A stretch of DNA of 6,820 nt, taken from positions 1 to 6,820 of the forward strand of contig JALHSV010000532.1 in assembly GCA_022865525.1 (NCBI GenBank), written 5' to 3'. A model generated the notes under the pieces. The model saw only the letters and a list, made by a program, of their open reading frames with translations. It had not been told where the DNA came from and did not search any database. The DNA comes from Thermodesulfovibrionales bacterium (GTDB lineage Bacteria; Nitrospirota; Thermodesulfovibrionia; Thermodesulfovibrionales; SM23-35). The translations under genes and the position numbers were made by a program. Positions within the stretch are counted from its first letter, which is position 1, and every line of letters starts with the position of its first letter. Below, in pieces: positions 4,810 through 6,820 of the stretch.

Positions 4810-4953
4810 ATGGGCAGTACCAAGCATAAGAAGAGTTATAAAGTATCAAGAGAAGGTTGGATTACCGTCCATCCTTCATTGGATGAGAATAAAGAAAAAG
4901 GCAAACTCAGGCTTATTCTTAAAAGGTTAATTCAGTTGAGGAAGGGGCATTAG
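4810..4953 (+). CDS. Small basic hypothetical protein (47 aa)
   Basis: The ORF encodes a lysine/arginine-rich, hydrophilic protein with a VSREGWITVHPSLDENKE middle and a LRLILKRLIQLRKG amphipathic basic end. I do not recognise it. The frame extends 10 codons further up to ATG 4780, but TATAAT (4797-4802) lies between the two ATGs, so a transcript from that promoter would start at 4810 and be leaderless. There is no Shine-Dalgarno at either ATG. Its stop codon (4951-4953) lies at the first base pairs of the 12-bp hairpin 4952-4988, as expected for a real gene next to its terminator. The basic character could mean nucleic-acid binding, or the ORF could be a remnant or chance. Confidence 0.35.
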   Translation: MGSTKHKKSYKVSREGWITVHPSLDENKEKGKLRLILKRLIQLRKGH

Positions 4954-4988
4954 TATTTTGGGAAGGTATCAAACCATCCCAAAATACT
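4952..4988. terminator. Strong hairpin between convergent ORFs, possible bidirectional terminator
   Basis: AGTATTTTGGGA (4952-4963) pairs perfectly with TCCCAAAATACT (4977-4988). After one A.A mismatch, GGT/ACC (4965-4967, 4973-4975) continue the stem to a 5-nt loop. It overlaps the last codons and stop of the minus-strand gene. Neither side has a clean T-run, so intrinsic termination is uncertain; it may instead protect or process 3' ends. Confidence 0.5.
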
Positions 4989-5484
4989 TCTTCATATCTC
5001 CAAAAATCATGGCATCTTCAAGCTCGGTATCTATTGAGTGTTCAACAGCACCGTGGCTGACAAGGAAGGCATGTTCTTCTTCAGTGGAGATATGTCCGTG
5101 AACTCCTAAACGGGGATGAGATTGAAAGTATTTCCGTATCTCATGAGGTTCAAAGGCACCCCTGATTAGAGCTACAAACTCGGTCAGGAGTTTTTCTGCT
5201 TCAGGGATTCTTTCTTTGTCTCTCTCATAAATATCATCAAAGTTGGTGATAAATTCTTTGTCTTTATACTTCGTCACCCTTACAGGGGTATAGTCAGGCT
5301 GTTTCCGTTTCTCATCAATTTCCCTAACTGTCTTTCGGGCATCATGCAGGAGGGACACCAAATTATAGAACTTTTCCCCTATAAGGTATCCAAGAGCCTT
5401 TTCAATCCCGAACCTTTCTTGAATCCCTTCAGCAGCTTCTACCCATTCCTTAAGTTGATTGTCATTGATAAAAATCTTTCCCAT
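4969..5484 (-). CDS. Conserved-looking hypothetical protein (171 aa)
   Basis: I do not recognise a named domain. The protein is highly charged and helical. Residues 8-60 (NQLKEWVEAAEGIQERFG through REIDEKRK) look like a helical hairpin. A middle strand-like part (PVRVTKYKDKEFITNF, 67-82) follows, then a C-terminal region rich in His and acidic residues: HPRLGVHGH (123-131), then HGAVEHSIDTELEDAMIFGD (144-163). These His/Asp/Glu clusters could bind metal, which is inference. ATG 5484 is preferred over the upstream ATGs at 5526 and 5517: those would overlap the divergent DUF6933 gene, and the residues between do not look conserved. There is no Shine-Dalgarno; TATAAT (5492-5497, minus strand) ends 7 bp before the ATG, fitting a leaderless mRNA. 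It is divergent from the DUF6933 gene with 18 bp between starts. Confidence 0.75.
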   Translation of the reverse strand: MGKIFINDNQLKEWVEAAEGIQERFGIEKALGYLIGEKFYNLVSLLHDARKTVREIDEKRKQPDYTPVRVTKYKDKEFITNFDDIYERDKERIPEAEKLLTEFVALIRGAFEPHEIRKYFQSHPRLGVHGHISTEEEHAFLVSHGAVEHSIDTELEDAMIFGDMKKYFGMV

Positions 5485-5502
5485 AGAAGTTATTATACCT
5501 GT
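5485..5502. promoter_or_regulatory. Divergent overlapping promoter in an 18-bp intergenic gap
   Basis: Start codons of two opposite genes face away from each other across these 18 bp. On the minus strand TATAAT occupies 5492-5497. On the plus strand TATTAT occupies 5491-5496. The two hexamers are almost the same base pairs. TTGATA (5465-5470) could be a plus-strand -35, but it is 20 bp from TATTAT. Both ATGs lie about 6-7 bp from their hexamer, so both mRNAs would be leaderless, and RNA polymerase could serve only one direction at a time. Confidence 0.5.
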
Positions 5503-6015
5503 ATGAGACTGATTCATTGCACACAAAAACTGTTGAAGGAGATGGGAACCCCTCCTATTGAAACCCCTTTATCAGAAAGCACTGAAGGGCTTGGGAACTG
5601 GTATGCTAACCTACTCAGGATTGAACGTAAAAAGTGCCTCCTGTTCACCAATGAGAAATCCCTGTACTCGTTCCTTATCCCAAAAGTCCTGAAGGTTAAC
5701 CTAAAAAACATAGAAGAGGAGTTCCTTATAAATCTCAGTTACAATTTGCAGTATGAAGGATTCGGGCTTGATGTGATTAATAGAGTCATGCAGGAATATG
5801 AGGATATAGGCTTTGCGAAGACTTCTAATCGTCAGGTGCTTGGCTCGATGAATCAGCTTGCCTTTGAATATGAGGTCTTGGTTGAGCAGAAGGAGGGATT
5901 GGGAAACATCAGAATTCTGGAACTCAATAAACAAATAAACAGAACCATCATGGGAGCATTGAAGTATAGGTATCCGATTGAGAGTTTGAGGAAGCTATTT
6001 CAGGAAAATTATTAA
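5503..6015 (+). CDS. DUF6933 domain-containing protein
   Basis: This 170-residue protein fits the DUF6933 family over its whole length. The start MRLIHCTQKLLKEM is the family N-terminus. The central block GNWYANLLRIERKKCLLFTN (31-50) with SLYSFLIP (53-60), the FAKTSNRQVLGSMNQLAFEYE segment (104-124) and LNKQINRTIMGALKY (141-155) are its conserved parts. No function is established. The proteins are often predicted as self-contained cytosolic domains found beside accessory genes. ATG 5503 is chosen because it gives the family start; the frame is open further upstream (to 5344) only across the antisense of the neighbouring gene. There is no Shine-Dalgarno, and a TATTAT hexamer ends 6 bp before the ATG. 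The gene runs divergent from the unknown 171-aa gene, and the two may share control. Confidence 0.8.
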   Translation: MRLIHCTQKLLKEMGTPPIETPLSESTEGLGNWYANLLRIERKKCLLFTNEKSLYSFLIPKVLKVNLKNIEEEFLINLSYNLQYEGFGLDVINRVMQEYEDIGFAKTSNRQVLGSMNQLAFEYEVLVEQKEGLGNIRILELNKQINRTIMGALKYRYPIESLRKLFQENY

Positions 6016-6056
6016 CCCAAAAAGTGCAGTTGACCTAAAATAATATCCCCAAAGAA

Positions 6057-6119
6057 ATTCTCCTTTCGTATTAAAATCAATAGGTTTACGCGACCATCAA
6101 CTCTAAACGAAAGGAGAAT
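6057..6119 (+). promoter_or_regulatory. 13-bp inverted repeat that can sequester a Shine-Dalgarno site
   Basis: ATTCTCCTTTCGT (6057-6069) is the exact reverse complement of ACGAAAGGAGAAT (6107-6119), with a 37-nt loop. The right arm contains AAAGGAG (6110-6116), 9 bp before ATG 6126. A transcript that covers both arms would hide the ribosome binding site; one that starts inside the loop would not. This is the logic by which some insertion sequences prevent translation from read-through transcripts. A promoter-like TTGACC (6030-6035) lies upstream but has no good -10. Confidence 0.5.
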
Positions 6120-6125
6120 AGAAAT

Positions 6126-6194
6126 ATGCGGTCAAAATGTACCACAAAGATCGAAATAAATAAAGTGAGGATTGCATTTACGGAGATCTGCTGA
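6126..6194 (+). CDS. 22-codon ORF with good RBS; leader peptide or gene remnant
   Basis: ATG 6126 follows AAAGGAG (6110-6116) at 9 bp and is open for 22 codons to TGA 6192-6194. The peptide begins MRSKCTTKIEINKVRIAF. Reading on in the same frame gives only two more stops (6294, 6405) over 93 codons, so this may be the 5' end of a decayed larger gene, perhaps a transposase. No transposase motif is recognisable and the excess of open frame is not statistically striking. It could also be a genuine short peptide under control of the inverted repeat. Confidence 0.3.
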   Translation: MRSKCTTKIEINKVRIAFTEIC

Positions 6195-6204
6195 AAGATC
6201 TTTT
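6184..6204 (+). terminator. Small hairpin with T-run around the stop of the 22-codon ORF
   Basis: AGATCT (6184-6189) and AGATCT (6196-6201) pair across the loop GCTGAA, and T residues run to 6204. The ORF stop TGA sits in the loop. It is a weak, short terminator-like or attenuator-like structure. Confidence 0.25.
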
Positions 6205-6353
6205 CACTTCCATCAGAGGAGATGGAGATTAATATCGTATCTGACAGGGTAAACTCACCGAGATATAACTCTCCCGATAATATAAAGCCTGTTTAGGATT
6301 GTAAAGACAGCGCACTCTCTGCTTTTATCAGAAAAGACCGCCCAGGAATTACA
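6205..6353. other. Intergenic stretch without recognisable gene
   Basis: Together with 6016-6056 this fills the roughly 400-bp gap between the DUF6933 and HU genes. Apart from the inverted repeat, the 22-codon ORF and the HU promoter, I see nothing certain here; it may be remnant coding DNA. Confidence 0.4.
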
Positions 6354-6382
6354 TTGACAGGATCGTTCCTTTTTCATAAAAT
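6354..6382 (+). promoter_or_regulatory. Sigma-70 promoter of the HU gene
   Basis: TTGACA (6354-6359) and TAAAAT (6377-6382) are 17 bp apart, a near-consensus promoter. Transcription from about 6389 gives a leader of about 30 nt carrying AGGGGG (6406-6411), 7 bp before ATG 6419. This is the best promoter in the window and fits an abundant protein. Confidence 0.75.
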
Positions 6383-6418
6383 CATCTTCATCAAACATAT
6401 TTTATAGGGGGCAGTGAC

Positions 6419-6694
6419 ATGACAAAAGCGGATCTGATCGAAAAGATGGCAGTTGCATCGAGTTGTACCAAAGCCTGCGCCGGCAAGGCGCTTGACGGAG
6501 CTATTGAGGCAATCACCAAAGCAGTCAAAAAGGGAGACAAAGTTGCTCTCGTAGGTTTCGGCACGTTCTCACTTTCAAAGAGGAAAGCCAGGACTGGCAG
6601 GAACCCTCAGACGGGAGCAGCGATAAAGATACCTGCCAGAAAGGTTCCCAAGTTTTCAGCAGGGAAGGCTTTCAAGGACGCAGTAAATAAGTAA
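6419..6694 (+). CDS. HU-family DNA-binding protein
   Basis: The 91-residue length and every landmark fit the HU/IHF family. Residues 1-39 form the two-helix dimerization part (MTKADLIEKMA...). GFGTF (46-50) is the family turn. RNPQTG (61-66) is the tip of the DNA-binding beta arm, with the Pro63 that intercalates to bend DNA. The end KVPKFSAGKAFKDAVNK is the usual C-terminal helix. Basic residues (KRKART, 54-59) favour nonspecific HU rather than IHF. Such proteins act as dimers, compacting and bending the nucleoid. Cys16 and Cys20 in helix 2 are uncommon for HU, where Ala or Thr/Lys are frequent. The start is fixed by AGGGGG 7 bp upstream. The gene has its own promoter and terminator, so it is monocistronic. 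Confidence 0.97.
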   Translation: MTKADLIEKMAVASSCTKACAGKALDGAIEAITKAVKKGDKVALVGFGTFSLSKRKARTGRNPQTGAAIKIPARKVPKFSAGKAFKDAVNK

Positions 6695-6712
6695 GTCGTA
6701 GACATAAACCAG

Positions 6713-6743
6713 AAAGCCTCGCTTGATTTCGAGGGGCTTTTTT
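6713..6743 (+). terminator. Rho-independent terminator of the HU gene
   Basis: AAAGCC-TCG (6713-6721) pairs with CGA-GG-GGCTTT (6730-6740), leaving a two-base G bulge and a loop of about 8 nt. Six T residues end the structure at 6738-6743. It starts 18 bp after the HU stop. Confidence 0.85.
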
Positions 6744-6744
6744 A

Positions 6745-6820
6745 TGTAATCATTTTTCACTTTCACCCTGAAATTGAAAAGGGGTCCTTTTGGGCTGGAT
6801 GAGAATAACACCTGCTTATA
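6745..6820. mobile_element. Possible terminal sequence of an IS21-like element
   Basis: From TGTAATC (6745) the sequence changes style to a mix with AAAAGGGGTCCTTTT (6777-6791) and GGCTGGATGA. Non-coding ends of IS21-family elements begin with TG and carry repeated GGGTC-TTTT-type blocks of this look. No transposase is inside the window and no second end is visible, so this is a resemblance only. Confidence 0.2.

Noticed and set aside
5344..5502. 53-residue N-terminal extension of the DUF6933 ORF
   Set aside because: It is antisense to the neighbouring gene and the DUF6933 family starts at MRLIHCTQ.
1..6820. tRNA or rRNA genes
   Set aside because: I saw no cloverleaf with a GTTCRANNC T-arm nor any rRNA-like conserved stretch.

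Overview
The window is a chromosomal stretch of a free-living bacterium with moderate to low GC. The style of the small accessory genes suggests an environmental anaerobe of the Nitrospirota or Desulfobacterota kind. That is only an impression from protein families (BrnT-like/CopG pair, DUF6933, SHOCT, iron-sulfur-flavoprotein-like reductase), and no marker gene settles it. The window reads as small accessory modules between two more conserved genes: a histidine kinase cut by the left edge and an HU-type DNA-binding protein near the right edge.

Left part (1-2180). The C-terminal half of a sensor histidine kinase ends at 693 and is followed at once by a terminator-like hairpin. A consensus-like promoter (TTGACA/TATTAC) then drives a toxin-antitoxin locus. 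Its BrnT-like toxin and CopG-type antitoxin share one uninterrupted reading frame (880-1434), with a strong internal Shine-Dalgarno site and ATG (1162) that can also give free antitoxin. About 750 bp without a convincing gene follow. It holds inverted repeats, a doubtful 59-codon membrane ORF, and a REP-like cluster of C-rich/G-rich palindromes (1835-2033).

Middle (2185-4682). A minus-strand class I methyltransferase is bracketed by an 11-bp inverted repeat. Next come a small membrane-anchored WYL-domain protein, a pyridoxamine-phosphate-oxidase-fold protein followed by a SHOCT membrane protein (an apparent two-gene operon behind an extended -10 promoter), and a convergent minus-strand flavodoxin-fold reductase with a CX2CX2CX10C cysteine cluster.

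Right part (4780-6820). A possible 47-aa ORF meets an unknown minus-strand gene tail to tail over a long perfect hairpin. That unknown gene is divergent from a DUF6933 gene; their start codons are only 18 bp apart, with overlapping -10 elements and no Shine-Dalgarno sites. Downstream is a 13-bp inverted repeat that can hide the Shine-Dalgarno site of a 22-codon ORF, possibly the remnant of a mobile element. HU follows with a good sigma-70 promoter and a terminator, and the last ~75 bp may be the end of an IS21-like element.

Most genes look independently transcribed. Several of them (880, 2724, 4810, 5484, 5503) have a -10-like hexamer within about 10 bp of the start codon and no ribosome binding site, which suggests leaderless or near-leaderless mRNAs. 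The other genes have ordinary Shine-Dalgarno sites. The two least described parts are the one-frame toxin-antitoxin and the tightly divergent unknown/DUF6933 pair.
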